Assembly (NCBI GenBank): GCA_944474755.1
Contig: OX104123.1
Span: forward strand, 16,372,275-16,436,274
Length of the DNA stretch: 64,000 nucleotides
Direction: 5' to 3'
DNA from: Limnoperna fortunei
Lineage: Eukaryota; Mollusca; Bivalvia; Mytilida; Modiolidae
Positions 42,301-47,890 of this stretch are shown piece after piece; position 1 is the stretch's first letter; every line of letters begins with the position of its first letter. A program made the position numbers and the translations under genes. The notes under the pieces were generated by a model that saw nothing but the letters and a program-made list of their open reading frames with translations, did not search any database and had not been told where the DNA came from.

Positions 42301-43414
42301 CAAACATAATATGCAGCAGAAACCTGGGTTGTCTATATAAAATCAAAACAGTTAAATACATGGGATTACAAAATTGAGCGTAGTCTTAAATTGAATAAAA
42401 CTTGGACACCATTATTAAGATGTATAATGTATAAAGTGGCGTTTAGCACCATTCAAAATAGCAAACAAAAACCGTTCCTTTAATTTATTTCAAAATTTCC
42501 TAATGATTGAAGCGAGATTTATAAAACTGTCCGAAATCATAGTATATGGTAGATTATAAATTGTTTTGCAAACCACATTTTTGATTGATACGTAATATCA
42601 ATAAATACCACGTTTTCAATACAAATAATATGATGATTTAATTCGGATACTATTTTACTCCACATTTGCAGTCAACTGATGTCCTCACTGTATTTTCCAT
42701 AAACAACAATAACATTTCTCATGAGACAGTTATCACACAAGAAATTGTTATAGCGTATCTCTGCAACCATTATAAATAATTAGAAAATAGAAAGGTGGAA
42801 TGTCATATGAGTAATGGACAATTTTGGTACATTTGACCAATAATATACAATCTTGATTGAGTTATTGTCCTTTAAAAAAATTAGGTTTCTGTTAATGTCC
42901 ATAACTCAGAAACTAAACCCATCAACGTGTTGACATCGAGCTGAGATGCGCCCATCTCACGCTGGTACAGTTAGCTGGGATAATACCGCACATCAATATA
43001 ACAGGAAAATACTACAAAATAGCAATAATTGACATATACTACATAATTATGACCATGTTACATCGGCACTTACATTGTTGTATAGTTTAATAAAAACGCA
43101 TTAGGAACGAATGTCAACCTCCGTCCTTCACAGTGTGCTGTGTTATAATGACATGAACATTGTGCTGGGCAAGACGCAGTCAAACAATCTTGAACAAGGA
43201 CGATTAAAATAACTACTACATATACAATATCCATGGTCATGTTGTACTGCAAAAGCAAAATAAGCAAACTTTAACTAATGCAATATCATATAATGTCCAA
43301 CAAACAAACATAAGTTTATCGGTACAATTGTCTAAATATTTTACACTATTAGAAAATCTTCCGGGTGTTTACATGATTATTTTAGATTGCATCACTTACA
43401 TTATCAAACCTCAT
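101..43414 (-). CDS. Exon-per-repeat leucine-rich repeat (LRR) gene, 5' part; 3' end outside window
   Basis: This entry is the overall span; the exons are listed separately. Seen directly: a start region with signal peptide and LRRNT cap at 43.4-43.07 kb, then 17 exons of exactly 72 bp, each one 24-residue LRR of the typical extracellular type (LxxLxLxxNxLTSIxxGxFxxLxNLxx). All have phase 2 borders and nearly all have AG...GTAAGT splice sites. Joining exons in minus-strand order keeps one open frame, and the split codon is always Leu (TTA, TTG or CTA), or Val after the first LRR. The product must be secreted or cell-surface. Single-LRR 72-bp exons are known in Slit, peroxidasin, LRIG and glycoprotein-hormone-type receptors, so the family cannot be decided without the C-terminal exons. 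Introns are very large and repeat-filled; one contains a LINE in the same orientation. Existence of the gene is well supported; the exact mRNA is inferred. Confidence 0.85.
300..1560. other. Intron with repeated intronic block
   Basis: The segment of about 490-1560 is matched by 7085-8350 and, more weakly, by 14100-14700 and 16030-16600 (shared TTACTGCTTTT(C/T), GAACAGAACCTTCTAC and TGTACTCTC stretches). The short plus-strand ORF at 1219-1476 recurs as a shifted ORF in the other copies and has no recognisable domain, so I treat it as non-coding. Confidence 0.6.
1555..3005. repeat. Long direct repeat, copy 1
   Basis: About 1.45 kb beginning TGATTTTATACTAGACACC and ending at GTCTAAATATAGCTG. 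Nearly identical to 3249-4891. Both lie in one intron of the LRR gene. Confidence 0.9.
3249..4891. repeat. Long direct repeat, copy 2 with insertion
   Basis: Same sequence as 1555-3005, but about 190 bp (3347-3540) interrupt it after TTTTTTTAAACAAA. The insert has no match in copy 1. Small ORFs on the minus strand in both copies are not recognisable as genes. Confidence 0.9.
4885..4950 (+). mobile_element. SINE-like tail
   Basis: AATATAGCTGAACTATTGGC followed by GCGGACGTTAAGTACAATC and CAAT-type repeats. The same tail pattern is at 47818-47890 and 41325-41400 on the minus strand. This is a common tail of bivalve tRNA-derived SINEs (recognition, not search). Confidence 0.5.
5000..7080. other. 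Intron, no gene apart from LRR exon 5626-5697
   Basis: AT-rich unique sequence flanking the type-D exon. Small ORFs at 5363-5551 (minus) and 6568-6750 (plus) have no signal I recognise and no splice context. Confidence 0.5.
5626..5697 (-). CDS. LRR exon, type D (single copy)
   Basis: 72 bp, acceptor TTTTATGTTATAG, donor AGCT|GTAAGTTGTC. Encodes YLNNNKLTSIKDGLFTVL then ANLNK. The sequence is not a close copy of types A, B or C and no second copy is seen in the window. The splice frame is the same: first base G completes Leu (TT+G), and the final CT is completed by the A of the next exon (Leu). Confidence 0.8.
7096..7522. repeat. 236-bp local tandem duplication
   Basis: The stretch from CCTCCCTGATCT to TATATCTTGCCAAGC occurs at 7096-7286 and again at 7332-7522, almost unchanged. 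A related single copy is at 495-680. Confidence 0.85.
7740..11080. repeat. Intronic duplicated blocks
   Basis: 7740-8350 matches 900-1560. About 8590-11080 is matched in pieces by 14890-17330 and 18020-20600 (for example TCTAGAAGTCAACAGTGATT, TTTATCGTCTTGGAG, and GCTTTC.TCCT.AGAAC near the right ends). This shows that the intron between LRR exons was itself duplicated along with the exons. No gene recognised. Confidence 0.6.
11165..11700 (+). mobile_element. LINE 3' end remnant
   Basis: The ORF at 11246-11440 reads ...VSDHNLHLEQGRF then CQRICSKCQIVEDEKHFLLHC, a C-x2-C-x9-H-x4-C motif. This is typical of the C-terminal zinc-binding tail after the reverse transcriptase in several LINE clades. 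Further frames continue to a tail with CCCATATGGGTGTAATTTGC and AATAAAG near 11690. No reverse transcriptase domain is present, so it is 5'-truncated and dead. A similar LINE-like end (CATATGGTGCATAAGATTTTGTAATAAAG) is at 12200-12270. Confidence 0.55.
11700..12470. other. Intron, nothing recognised except a LINE-like tail near 12200-12270
   Basis: AT-rich sequence without splice-bounded LRR exons or ORFs of note. Confidence 0.4.
12470..13760. repeat. Segmental duplication of 39590-40960
   Basis: Both copies run from ACTTGTAAAG(A) through CAGTCTTTTGAGAAAGATC and CTTTAACTTT.GTGT to the type-C LRR exon and its intron. The copy at 39.6 kb begins right after the LINE's end, so the LINE inserted at or near the block's edge. 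Confidence 0.8.
13583..13654 (-). CDS. LRR exon, type C
   Basis: 72 bp, acceptor CGTTTTTGCAG, donor CATT|GTAAGTTCG. Encodes ELSSNNLTSIQSGAFAGL then TNLRT. Nearly identical to the exon at 101; the similarity continues through the flanking introns (13.44-13.76 kb matches 1-0.27 kb). Confidence 0.85.
13778..17340. repeat. Two diverged intronic copies, ~1.9 kb apart
   Basis: GAGAACATATGT(C/T)TT...AGCAATGATCGCCTAAAA begins at about 13778 and again at about 15685. The copies run in parallel for roughly 1 kb or more, and a third piece is at 41015-41300. The short ORFs at 13936-14240, 14225-14509, 15848-16030 and 16210-16401 lie in matching places of this repeat and have no domain. No LRR exon is found in them. 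Confidence 0.6.
17838..17998. mobile_element. Fragment of GGAAAGACCT-ended repeat
   Basis: CCGATCTATTTTTAGTAACA through CAATCGACTTCCTGTTT matches 57350-57515 inside the longer element at 57195-58262. Confidence 0.7.
18000..20585. repeat. Intronic copy of the 8.6-11.0 kb block
   Basis: Follows the 8590-11080 sequence in order (GGATCACACTGT, TAAGTCGTGATCACTTCCAG, GAAGTATGTGCGAGCGGGATGG, CAGGCATTCTTAATG). ORFs at 18420-18644, 19946-20140 and 19998-20210 are not recognisable. It directly abuts the LRR array. Confidence 0.6.
20837..20908 (-). CDS. LRR exon A1 (last of the array in transcription order)
   Basis: 72 bp, acceptor CTTTTCCAG, donor GTAAGTTC. Encodes DLIYNQLTSIKTGTFTGL then GNLQE. Differs from A2 only in the codon ATC versus AAA (I versus K). 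Splices on paper to the exon at 13583 through TT+A (Leu). Confidence 0.85.
21622..21693 (-). CDS. LRR exon B1
   Basis: 72 bp, acceptor CTCATTGTAG, donor GTAAGTGTT. Encodes LLGSNKITSIDNGSFSRL then QNLEH. Used here as the reference B sequence (identical to B4 and B5). Confidence 0.85.
21935..22026. repeat. Intronic hairpin, unit 1
   Basis: 92-bp inverted repeat from GGATTATCGGATTTCC to the matching GGAGAAATCCGAAAATCC, with arms around TAGTTAAATTATGGAA/TTCCATAATTTAACTA and a short TTTTAAA loop. As RNA it would form a stem of about 40 bp. One copy per unit, between exons B and A in the genomic direction. Confidence 0.85.
22159..22204. promoter_or_regulatory. CRE plus CCAAT-box block, unit 1
   Basis: Perfect palindromic CRE TGACGTCA (22159-22166), then TGACGTTA (22180-22187) and ACCAATCA (22197-22204). 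The same block recurs in each unit with its CRE at 24116, 26074, 28033, 29990, 31927 and 32928. Motif matches are seen; any promoter or enhancer role is inference. Confidence 0.35.
22734..22805 (-). CDS. LRR exon A2
   Basis: 72 bp, acceptor CTTTTCCAG, donor GTAAGTTC. Encodes DLKYNQLTSIKTGTFTGL then GNLQE. Confidence 0.85.
23578..23649 (-). CDS. LRR exon B2
   Basis: 72 bp, intact splice sites. Encodes LLSLNKITSIDNGSFSRL then QNLEH. Two differences from B1, both amino-acid changing and both in the strand (GS to SL). Confidence 0.85.
23891..23982. repeat. Intronic hairpin, unit 2
   Basis: Same 92-bp inverted repeat. Here both arms agree better (TCCATAATTTAACTATCGAG pairs with CTCGA-like CGAGATAGTT), so the stem is nearly continuous. 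Confidence 0.85.
24116..24161. promoter_or_regulatory. CRE plus CCAAT-box block, unit 2
   Basis: TGACGTCA at 24116-24123, followed by TGACGTTA and ACCAATCA with the same spacing as unit 1. It lies between the hairpin and the next exon A. Confidence 0.35.
24693..24764 (-). CDS. LRR exon A3
   Basis: 72 bp, intact splice sites. Encodes DLNYNQLTGIKTRTFTGL then ENLQK. G for S after LT, and R for G in the GTF motif, are unique to this copy. Confidence 0.85.
25537..25608 (-). CDS. LRR exon B3
   Basis: 72 bp, intact splice sites. Encodes LLSSNKITSIDNGSFSRL then QNLEH. Single difference from B1: G to S in the strand (GGC to AGC). Confidence 0.85.
25849..25940. repeat. Intronic hairpin, unit 3
   Basis: Same inverted repeat as unit 1, including the TTTCC version of the right arm and CTAGATTGG. 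Confidence 0.85.
26074..26119. promoter_or_regulatory. CRE plus CCAAT-box block, unit 3
   Basis: TGACGTCA at 26074-26081, then TGACGTTA and ACCAATCA. Unchanged from units 1 and 2. Confidence 0.35.
26649..26720 (-). CDS. LRR exon A4
   Basis: 72 bp, intact splice sites. Encodes DLKYNQLTSIKTGTFTGL then ENLQK. Shares AAA (K) at the first variable strand position with A2, and AAA (K) at the last codon with A3 and A6, so copies look mosaic. Confidence 0.85.
27494..27565 (-). pseudogene. LRR exon B4, acceptor site lost
   Basis: The 72-bp exon and its donor GTAAGTGTT are intact and encode LLGSNKITSIDNGSFSRL then QNLEH. The acceptor that reads CTCATTGTAG in the five other B copies reads CTCATTGTAT here (plus strand 27566-27567 is AT instead of CT). 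A single-base change removes the AG. The exon should be skipped or spliced cryptically. Because it is symmetric, skipping removes one LRR without a frameshift. Confidence 0.8.
27808..27899. repeat. Intronic hairpin, unit 4
   Basis: Same inverted repeat, in the version seen in unit 2 (TCTCCGATCG left arm, CGAGATTGG right arm). Confidence 0.85.
28033..28078. promoter_or_regulatory. CRE plus CCAAT-box block, unit 4
   Basis: TGACGTCA at 28033-28040, then TGACGTTA and ACCAATCA. The sequence between the CRE and the half-site has one change (AAGAATT), but the motifs are intact. Confidence 0.35.
28608..28679 (-). CDS. LRR exon A5
   Basis: 72 bp, intact splice sites. Encodes DLNYNQLTSIKTGTFTGL then GNLQQ. 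The last codon is CAA (Q), where other copies have GAA, AAA or ACA. Confidence 0.85.
29453..29524 (-). CDS. LRR exon B5
   Basis: 72 bp, intact AG and GTAAGT. Encodes LLGSNKITSIDNGSFSRL then QNLEH. Identical over the exon to B1 and to the splice-defective B4. Confidence 0.85.
29765..29856. repeat. Intronic hairpin, unit 5
   Basis: Same inverted repeat as unit 2, with one arm change (ATCCAAAAATCC). Confidence 0.85.
29990..30035. promoter_or_regulatory. CRE plus CCAAT-box block, unit 5
   Basis: TGACGTCA at 29990-29997, then TGACGTTA and ACCAATCA. Confidence 0.35.
30563..30634 (-). CDS. LRR exon A6
   Basis: 72 bp, acceptor CTTTTCCAG, donor GTAAGTTC. Encodes DLNNNQLTCIETGTFTGL then ENLQK. Shares TC and E (for TS and K) with A7, so A6 and A7 form a subgroup at the 5' (transcriptional) side of the array. 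Confidence 0.85.
31407..31478 (-). CDS. LRR exon B6
   Basis: 72 bp, acceptor CTCATTGTAG, donor GTAAGTGTT. Encodes WLGSNKITSIDNGSFSRL then QNLAN. It differs from the common B sequence by L to W at the strand position after the second conserved Leu, and by EH to AN in the preceding LxxL. All three changes are in the beta-strand. Confidence 0.85.
31719..31809. repeat. Intronic hairpin, unit 6
   Basis: Diverged copy of the inverted repeat (GGATTATCCGATTCTTCG ... GAGAAATCCGATAATCC). Some changes on the left arm are matched on the right arm (ATAATCC pairs with GGATTAT), so pairing is kept at the base of the stem. Confidence 0.8.
31927..31972. promoter_or_regulatory. CRE plus CCAAT-box block, unit 6
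   Basis: TGACGTCA at 31927-31934, kept although the flanking sequence (GTTGATGACGTCAAGAGTTC) has diverged. TGACGTTA and ACCAATCA follow. A second copy with CRE 32928-32935 lies about 1 kb further right in the duplicated part of this unit. Confidence 0.35.
32140..32880. other. Extra ~1 kb inside unit 6 of the array
   Basis: Unit 6 is about 980 bp longer than the others. 32140-32880 holds sequence not found in other units; then 32880-33290 repeats the CRE block and following intron already present at 31866-32130. A stretch near 32620-32740 (CACAGTTGATGGACAA... GGACACTGTT) is repeated at 33885-33990, just right of the array. No coding signal is seen. Confidence 0.6.
33500..33571 (-). pseudogene. 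LRR exon A7 of the array, donor site lost
   Basis: 72-bp type-A unit: DLRYNQLTCIETGTLTGL then ENLQT. The acceptor (CTTTTCCAG) is intact. Where all other A copies have GTAAGTTC after the exon, this one reads TTACGTTC, so the donor GT is gone; the nearest GT is 4 bases on and would break the frame. LTG replaces the usual FTG. It lies first in transcription order within the array. Probably skipped, which is frame-neutral. Confidence 0.75.
34215..34468. mobile_element. Truncated GGAAAGACCT-family repeat next to the LINE
   Basis: CTTATTGTATTTCTTATGAA, CCGCGGAGGCTTGCCAAAAA, TTGAAAACGGTTAGAGATAA and AGAGCTTCATTTTGAGC match in order the parts of 57195-57920, with a gap of about 460 bp. It stops exactly where the LINE begins, and the missing remainder is not seen on the LINE's other side. 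Confidence 0.65.
34778..36109 (-). pseudogene. LINE ORF2 reverse transcriptase
   Basis: 36109-35792 holds the first RT blocks (YRPIALTNCLCK, VVPIPKPGKDHSEASNYRP). After a shift at about 35790, a 335-residue open stretch (35785-34778) carries FFYLEKAYDTTWKYGIL, FLSDREFKVRAN, MGVPQGSILSVTLF (block 4), LYVDDFLICYRG (catalytic YVDD), TKTIGMHF, and TFLGLIFDSRLTF, then the thumb region up to NPAHDCVFKP and a TGA. The next frame continues with FEKHPNKIQTFDLRI, so a further frameshift lies at the stop. No RNase H motif is seen before the element ends. Confidence 0.9.
36110..36628 (-). pseudogene. LINE ORF2 linker between endonuclease and reverse transcriptase, degraded
   Basis: Fragmentary frames only (for example 36392-36604 with KPNDALINTQLKI). 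Several stops and shifts; no motif beyond the position between the two enzyme domains. Confidence 0.5.
36629..37394 (-). pseudogene. LINE ORF2 N-terminal endonuclease (EEP/APE-type), broken
   Basis: Begins MGTIIQWNCRGLK at 37394. Conserved endonuclease blocks are visible: WNCRGLK, LQESHLK, VYIPPNSSLN, LLGDFSGNNPLW (the usual GDFN has Ser), AIDITIASPSL and GSDHFLGIF (SDH motif). An in-frame TAG follows QTDL at about 37136, and the frame shifts near 36880. In working relatives this domain nicks the target DNA for target-primed reverse transcription. Confidence 0.8.
37560..38674 (-). pseudogene. LINE ORF1 (gag-like, RRM-like core and CCHC knuckles), frameshifted
   Basis: Starts at ATG 38674 (MASDAPLIQTSSKKRKKN). 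The frame is broken near 38510-38540, where VSPFVI ends and the next frame picks up at MACAGDVKNVTKMKSVSLLI. That part carries HRTLNSCQGTIHYRD, typical of the I/Nimb gag core. Knuckles follow: CFKCQKFGNGKGQC (His replaced by Asn), CFKCAEVGHEGFTC (intact), and FANCGEAHMSSSKEC (first Cys replaced by Phe). KKEKEIQKLK comes next. At 37.9 kb a poly-A-like run breaks the frame again. The continuing frame has SYASVAKRVFTSVETQT and a Ser-rich tail. It would bind element RNA if intact; it is dead here. Confidence 0.8.
38960..39560 (-). promoter_or_regulatory. LINE leader with two diverged tandem units
   Basis: Unit 1 (about 38985-39245) and unit 2 (about 39335-39560) share CGTGACAAGCCGATT-like, CCCGTCTAG, ACGGGTTGCAACACACGGCAA-like and AAGCTGAGGAAGC stretches in the same order. 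Tandem leader monomers that carry promoter activity are known in some LINEs (for example mouse L1); that role here is inference. The 139-residue minus-strand ORF at 38704-39123 spans this leader and has no domain. Confidence 0.6.
40815..40886 (-). CDS. LRR exon, type C (first LRR)
   Basis: 72 bp, acceptor GTTTTTACAG, donor ACTGT|GTAAGTTG. Encodes DLNYNMLTSIKSGAFEGL then TKATTV. The first base A completes Ile from exon 2. It is closely related to the exons at 13583 and 101, but its last residues (TKATTV) have lost the NLxxL pattern, so the junction codon is Val instead of Leu. The flanking 39.6-40.9 kb is a duplicate of 12.5-13.76 kb. Confidence 0.8.
40960..41324. other. Intron with repeat piece related to 13.8 and 15.7 kb
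   Basis: CTTGTTCAATATGCTATATC, ATTCTATGAAAGAGTAAGAT and TGCAAATTGAAAAAAA match 13860-14010 and 15775-15920. The plus ORF at 40843-41106 is antisense to the LRR exon at 40815 and its intron. Confidence 0.55.
41325..41445 (-). mobile_element. tRNA-derived SINE
   Basis: On the minus strand the head reads GCGGCCTTGGTGTTCGAGTG followed by GTTAAGG, like the D-arm/A-box part of a tRNA-Ser or tRNA-Leu. A body with CACGTGGTCTGTCCCC and a tail ATATAGCTGAAAAA then GTGACGTAA follow. The same tail motif is at 4885 and 47818. No intact tRNA B box or anticodon arm is seen, so it is not a tRNA gene. Confidence 0.6.
41446..43073. other. Intron between exon 2 and the first LRR exon
   Basis: AT-rich unique DNA. 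I see no further LRR exon with proper splice sites, and no ORF of note. Confidence 0.5.
43074..43246 (-). CDS. LRR gene exon 2: signal peptide and LRRNT cap
   Basis: 173-bp exon with acceptor TTTTGCTTTTGCAG and donor AAT|GTAAGTGCC. It encodes MTMDIVYVVVILIVLVQD, a hydrophobic signal sequence probably cut near CLTA/SC. The LRRNT motif SCPAQCSCHYNTAHCEG follows, with spacing C-x3-C-x-C-x6-C, and then RRLTFVPNAFLLNYTT, which matches the 'L..VP......T' end of an LRRNT. The exon ends in AT, so the next exon's first base completes Ile (phase 2). This fits the usual LRRNT-to-LRR1 run 'TTI-DL...N.LTSI' in the next exon at 40815. LRRNT cap plus signal peptide shows that the product enters the secretory route. 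Confidence 0.85.
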
Positions 43415-43450
43415 TGTAAAGTTATTTACAGCTACGTTAATGTCTCTACA
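43400..43450 (-). CDS. Candidate first exon (5' leader plus start codon)
   Basis: A strong donor (AAT|GTAAGTGATG) lies at 43399 on the minus strand. The 15 bases before it read ATG AGG TTT GAT AAT (M-R-F-D-N; 43414-43400) and join in phase 0 to exon 2, giving MRFDNYNMTMDIVYVV. No stop appears in frame for a short way upstream, so the true 5' end is unknown and 43450 is only a nominal border. If this exon is only leader, translation would begin at one of the two ATGs in exon 2. The intron between them would be about 150 bp. Confidence 0.4.
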
Positions 43451-45880
43451 GTTGGTTTTACTAACTCTCTTCCATTGTTACCATAAGAATGTTAATAATG
43501 CACTCTATACTTCTTAAATTATTTTTCTAGAAAATTTCCTCAAATTGGAAGGGCGATATATGCCTATCGTTGAAAGTTAATCATTAGTTACTGAGGTACA
43601 ACCTATATAACAAATACAAAATTGCAAATTCAAATACATCTTAACTAAGGACTTACTTATCAGTTACAGAATATAGCTTACTATAAACTTACCATAATTA
43701 AATCAATAAGAATTCATTCCTCAATTAACAATAATATTCAAGAATCCTAGTAAACATATCTGAACTAGATCAACGTGTATTAATTATATACTGAGCATGC
43801 GCAACATAGCTTAAAAAATATGTCGCGAAGGCATACATGAATTTTACTTGTAAATAACATAATTTTAATCAATAAAACTGCCTTTACATCTGGATATGTT
43901 AACCTTAAATGTTGACACAGTAATTAACGGTAATATGTATTATGTGTTTTTATTGATAAAAAATTGTTAATAAAATTTTATAATGCATGCATCGATGGCA
44001 CAATGAAATAAATGTTAATACATGTATGTCATTCTCAATCAATAGTTAAAGGTATGTAAGGTAAAATCTGCGGTAGGTTTAACATCACCCTTTTACGTGA
44101 CAATTTTTTGCTGGTAAGGCTTTACTTGTTCCATCTATGTACCATCTAAAAATTGTTTCGGGTTAGCGGATCCGTAAGTTTGTCACTCTATTTGCAATAA
44201 GAAAAATGACTTAATAATGGCGGAACAGTTTTACACTCTACTTAGTTATCTCTTGTATTTACTGTTGCAGTAAATGTACTTAAAAACACAAAGTAACCAA
44301 TACAGACAGTGAGTAACATGAACGCAATAAAATGAGCACGCAGTTCATTTCTCTAATTATTCACCCGTCGAGCTACTCATTGATGCTTCTATGTAAAAGT
44401 TAATCCAGAAGAAAAAAACAAGCTATGACTCTGCAAAAATGTATCATAATCTCTTAGGTGTGTAAATAAGTAAACGGCTAATATAGTCGTGGTAACTGAT
44501 AAAGAGATACCATCTACTCAAAAACAACAAACCTCTGTTTGAGTAGCTTAATAGGCAACGACAGTGTTCAGGTCAAAGGAAGAGGCCACCTAGGGGTATG
44601 ATTATTGTATTTACTTTTAATTATTGGTGTAAATTAGATGCAGATAGCTACCGATTATAGAACTGTTCAGTGACAAGATATAATCTATGTAGCGGAATTT
44701 AAAATTCAATGTTAAGGCAGTGTATTTTCTTTCTTTGTTAGTAGGCCATCGTGGAGACCATTCTTAGGTTAGTGGATGAGTTGTGTGTATAGGCAGCACA
44801 TTGTAAACCACATGTTAAAAAAGAGTTTTTCTCTGCACAGAATCTGTTAAAATTTAACTCTTGAATAAAGCTACCAAAATGGTCTTGATCATGGAAGGAG
44901 CATGGCACTCACCAACACTAAATCTAAATGTTAAATGTATCAATACATTGCTTTCGGCATTCAGTTGCATATTAGCCTTGCTGAAATCGGGTTGTTTGTT
45001 TTTGTTTTGGCTTTAAAATTGGACCTGATTTATAATAAATCATTTTACATTTTTTAATGATGCGTGATTGTAAGAGAAAAAATAATATGAATTTTATTTC
45101 TATAAATATAATATAACAAACTTCGATTCGTTAATATACAGTAAACTACATATCCGAACCATTCAGTATAGCGCCTCAATATGCATTTTCTCTGCTATAT
45201 GTTACGTATGTACTTGATTAACTCGATTAATTGTAGTTGTAACAAACCAGGAGTAAAGTAGGCAAGTAAAACAAGTGAGTATAACTAAATGAGCACCACT
45301 GCAAGCATTGATTTATTTCAGTACAAACATGTGCAAAATAAACAGAAAAATGAATGAAATGTATTGCATTAACGTTGCATTTTCCATAGCAGAGTGTTTA
45401 AAAACTTAAAAAGTAAATGAAAAATATATTTAACAGAACTAGAAGCTTCGACAGTCAATATCTAGTGTTAACCGAAACAGCTCCGAAATCGAATATTAAA
45501 GAACATTTAAAACAAACTAAAAGGTTTCCTCATAATTTCAAGTCACTAGCACACCTTTATTGTAATTGCATATAAGACCATAAGAAAGAGAGCCTGTACA
45601 CTTCATACAGGTTGCTCGATGTGAATTTCGGTGCTAAATTGTATTTATCTTAGAACTGCACGTTTGCTTACTCAATCTAAGTATTTTTGTGTGTTTTAAA
45701 ATGACAGTTGATGTCAGTTAGGTAACTTATTCAACAGTTCCTTCACGTGTCTTGTGTTTGTGCTAATAAAATATTTAAATTGCAGGTACAAAAATAAATT
45801 CTGAGCAGATGATAGAAGTACAAGTAAATTAAATGCTCGTAGTAAATATCGAAAGATGACCTTTATCAGTATGAAGTGAC
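43451..45880. other. Region upstream of the LRR gene, nothing recognised
   Basis: Presumed 5' flank of the minus-strand gene. A TTATATAGG on the minus strand near 43604 could be a TATA-like element about 190 bp from the start codon, but in such AT-rich DNA this is weak. No ORF of interest. Confidence 0.4.
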
Positions 45881-45884
45881 GATA

Positions 45885-46515
45885 ATACACCTAAGAAGGC
45901 TACAACCATAGGATAAAGTCGAATTAGGACAATCTTGGTAACAAAACACGAACATCTGGTTGATATCTTGAATAAATAATATGCAGAAATTAACCTTATT
46001 ATGATCATGTGCCATGGTCTAAATCTGAACTCTAAGGAATACATATACAAATAGCTTAGTTTAGACACAAACTCGGACATTTAAACCTAACACGAGGCCT
46101 TCATAAATTTCACATGGAATGTGAAAACATTTGAATCAAGTCATGAACAAATGGTGCCAGATATCACTTTACAGTTGTGTGTTAATGTTAAAAATCAAAG
46201 ATTGGAATCATCGCGAAACGTAGGTTATGATCTTTGGAATGCAAAATGTACATCATCTGGAAATATCACAAATTTTAAATTACATATACGATAAGACACC
46301 TAAGAAGGCTTCAACCATAGGATAAAGTCGAATTAGGATATTCTTGGTAACAAAACACGAACATCTGGTTGATATCTTGAATTAATAATATGCATAAATT
46401 AACCTATTATGAGCATGTGCCATGGTCTAAATCTGAACTCAAAGGAAATACATATACAAATAGCTTAGTTTAGACACAATCTCGGACATTCAAACATTAC
46501 ACGAGGCCTTCATAA
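45885..46515. repeat. Direct duplication of ~230 bp
   Basis: CACCTAAGAAGGCT(A/T)CAACC through CGAGGCCTTCATAAATTT occurs at 45885-46115 and again at 46283-46515, about 398 bp apart. Conserved apart from a few changes. The ORF at 45829-46080 lies in copy 1 and is interrupted in copy 2, so it is probably not coding. Confidence 0.85.
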
Positions 46516-47817
46516 ATTTAAAATTGAATAAAATCAAAGATAATTTTACATTCAACCCTATTGGACGATGTGAAAAACCTTCTGACATTTGATTAAGGTC
46601 ATGTACAAATGGTGTGCAATATGTCAACTATCACTTTACAGATGGGAACCACCATGTTCTTTGGAATGCAAATTAACAACATCTAGAAACATAACAAATC
46701 GTAAATTACAAGTTTTTATGCCCAAATATGTCCTTATAACACACTGTTCGAAATGACAACAGCCTGCACATCTACAAAACATGTTTTGTGTTTATATATG
46801 TTATATATAAAAGTAGTTTATTTAATAAACGAACGCATTTTTTATTGCTGCAAGAAAAAACAATCTTACAAAATTTAAAAAAAATATAGTAAAGCACTAG
46901 TCATGTGACAACAAGTCCTGTTGACCAGATGAATGTTACTAGTTTAATGATTACATTCCCGCTCTGTTTGACGGGTGAATACACCCGTGCAATTAACTAC
47001 GCACACAGTATATATAGCTTTGTAATGAAAAAAAACATATTTATGTTCTTTTCACGGGTTCAGCCGAACATAAAGTATTTGTTTTTATACTGGGCTCTTT
47101 AATACAAAACACAGTAAATCTTTGGAATGCAGGTTTGCAACATCCAGTCAAGTCAAATGTCAAGATTTTAAAAGACAGAAAGTCTTTTCTTCATAAAGTC
47201 TTGATCTTATTTGTTTTCTTTTGTGTGGCATTTTCAGATCGCCAATGACAATAACTTTAAAAAGTCTATCCAAGACGCAGCTGTTTGCAGCCTGGAATTG
47301 CTCTTCCCTTCGTAAACTATGCAAACCAAACGGCTTTCTATCTTAACATATTTTGATCAAAAAAGGTCCGATCAAAACAATTAATCTGGTTTTATACCTG
47401 CTAAATCGCAAATCAACGTTTAAAACAAGACAAGTCGGGAGAAAAATGTTTTTTCAGCTATCATGACTGTATTTCCTGTCTATAAATATTAGTCTTGCTC
47501 CGTTTACCTAATTTCAACATGGGTATCATAAAAAGTATATAGCTTTTTCTTGTACTCGACCAATTTTTACATAAAAAGTCATGAATAAGCTAACGGAAAC
47601 ATTCAATGGTCCTACAATAAGATACAATTAATTTATTTTGAAAAAAGTAAAAAAAGTTTTGAAATAATATCCACTGTGATTTGGTCTTTCTTTTTTACTG
47701 GTTTTGCAAAAAATCGTTTACCTACATCCATCATAGTTTTGACAAGCGAATTGTGACAACGGTTTTAAGAGCAATACATTTCGTTAAACAATTAATTGCA
47801 CAGAAATAATTAATTAA
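46516..47817. other. Intergenic, nothing recognised
   Basis: AT-rich. A short hairpin ACGGGTGAATACACCCGT occurs near 46971. The plus ORF at 46905-47102 has no domain. Confidence 0.4.
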
Positions 47818-47890
47818 GTGATTGATTGATAGATAATGCTTTACGTCCAGCAAGCAAGACATTGTATTTCAGCTATATTCAGGACGTGAA
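47818..47890 (-). mobile_element. SINE-like tail
   Basis: On the minus strand: GAATATAGCTGAAATACAAT, then GCTGGACGTAAAGCATTATC and ATCAATCAATCAC. Matches the tails at 4885 and 41325. Confidence 0.5.

Noticed and set aside
43600..43612. TATA-like box for the LRR gene (minus strand TTATATAGG)
   Set aside because: Such strings are common in this AT-rich DNA and the transcription start is unknown.
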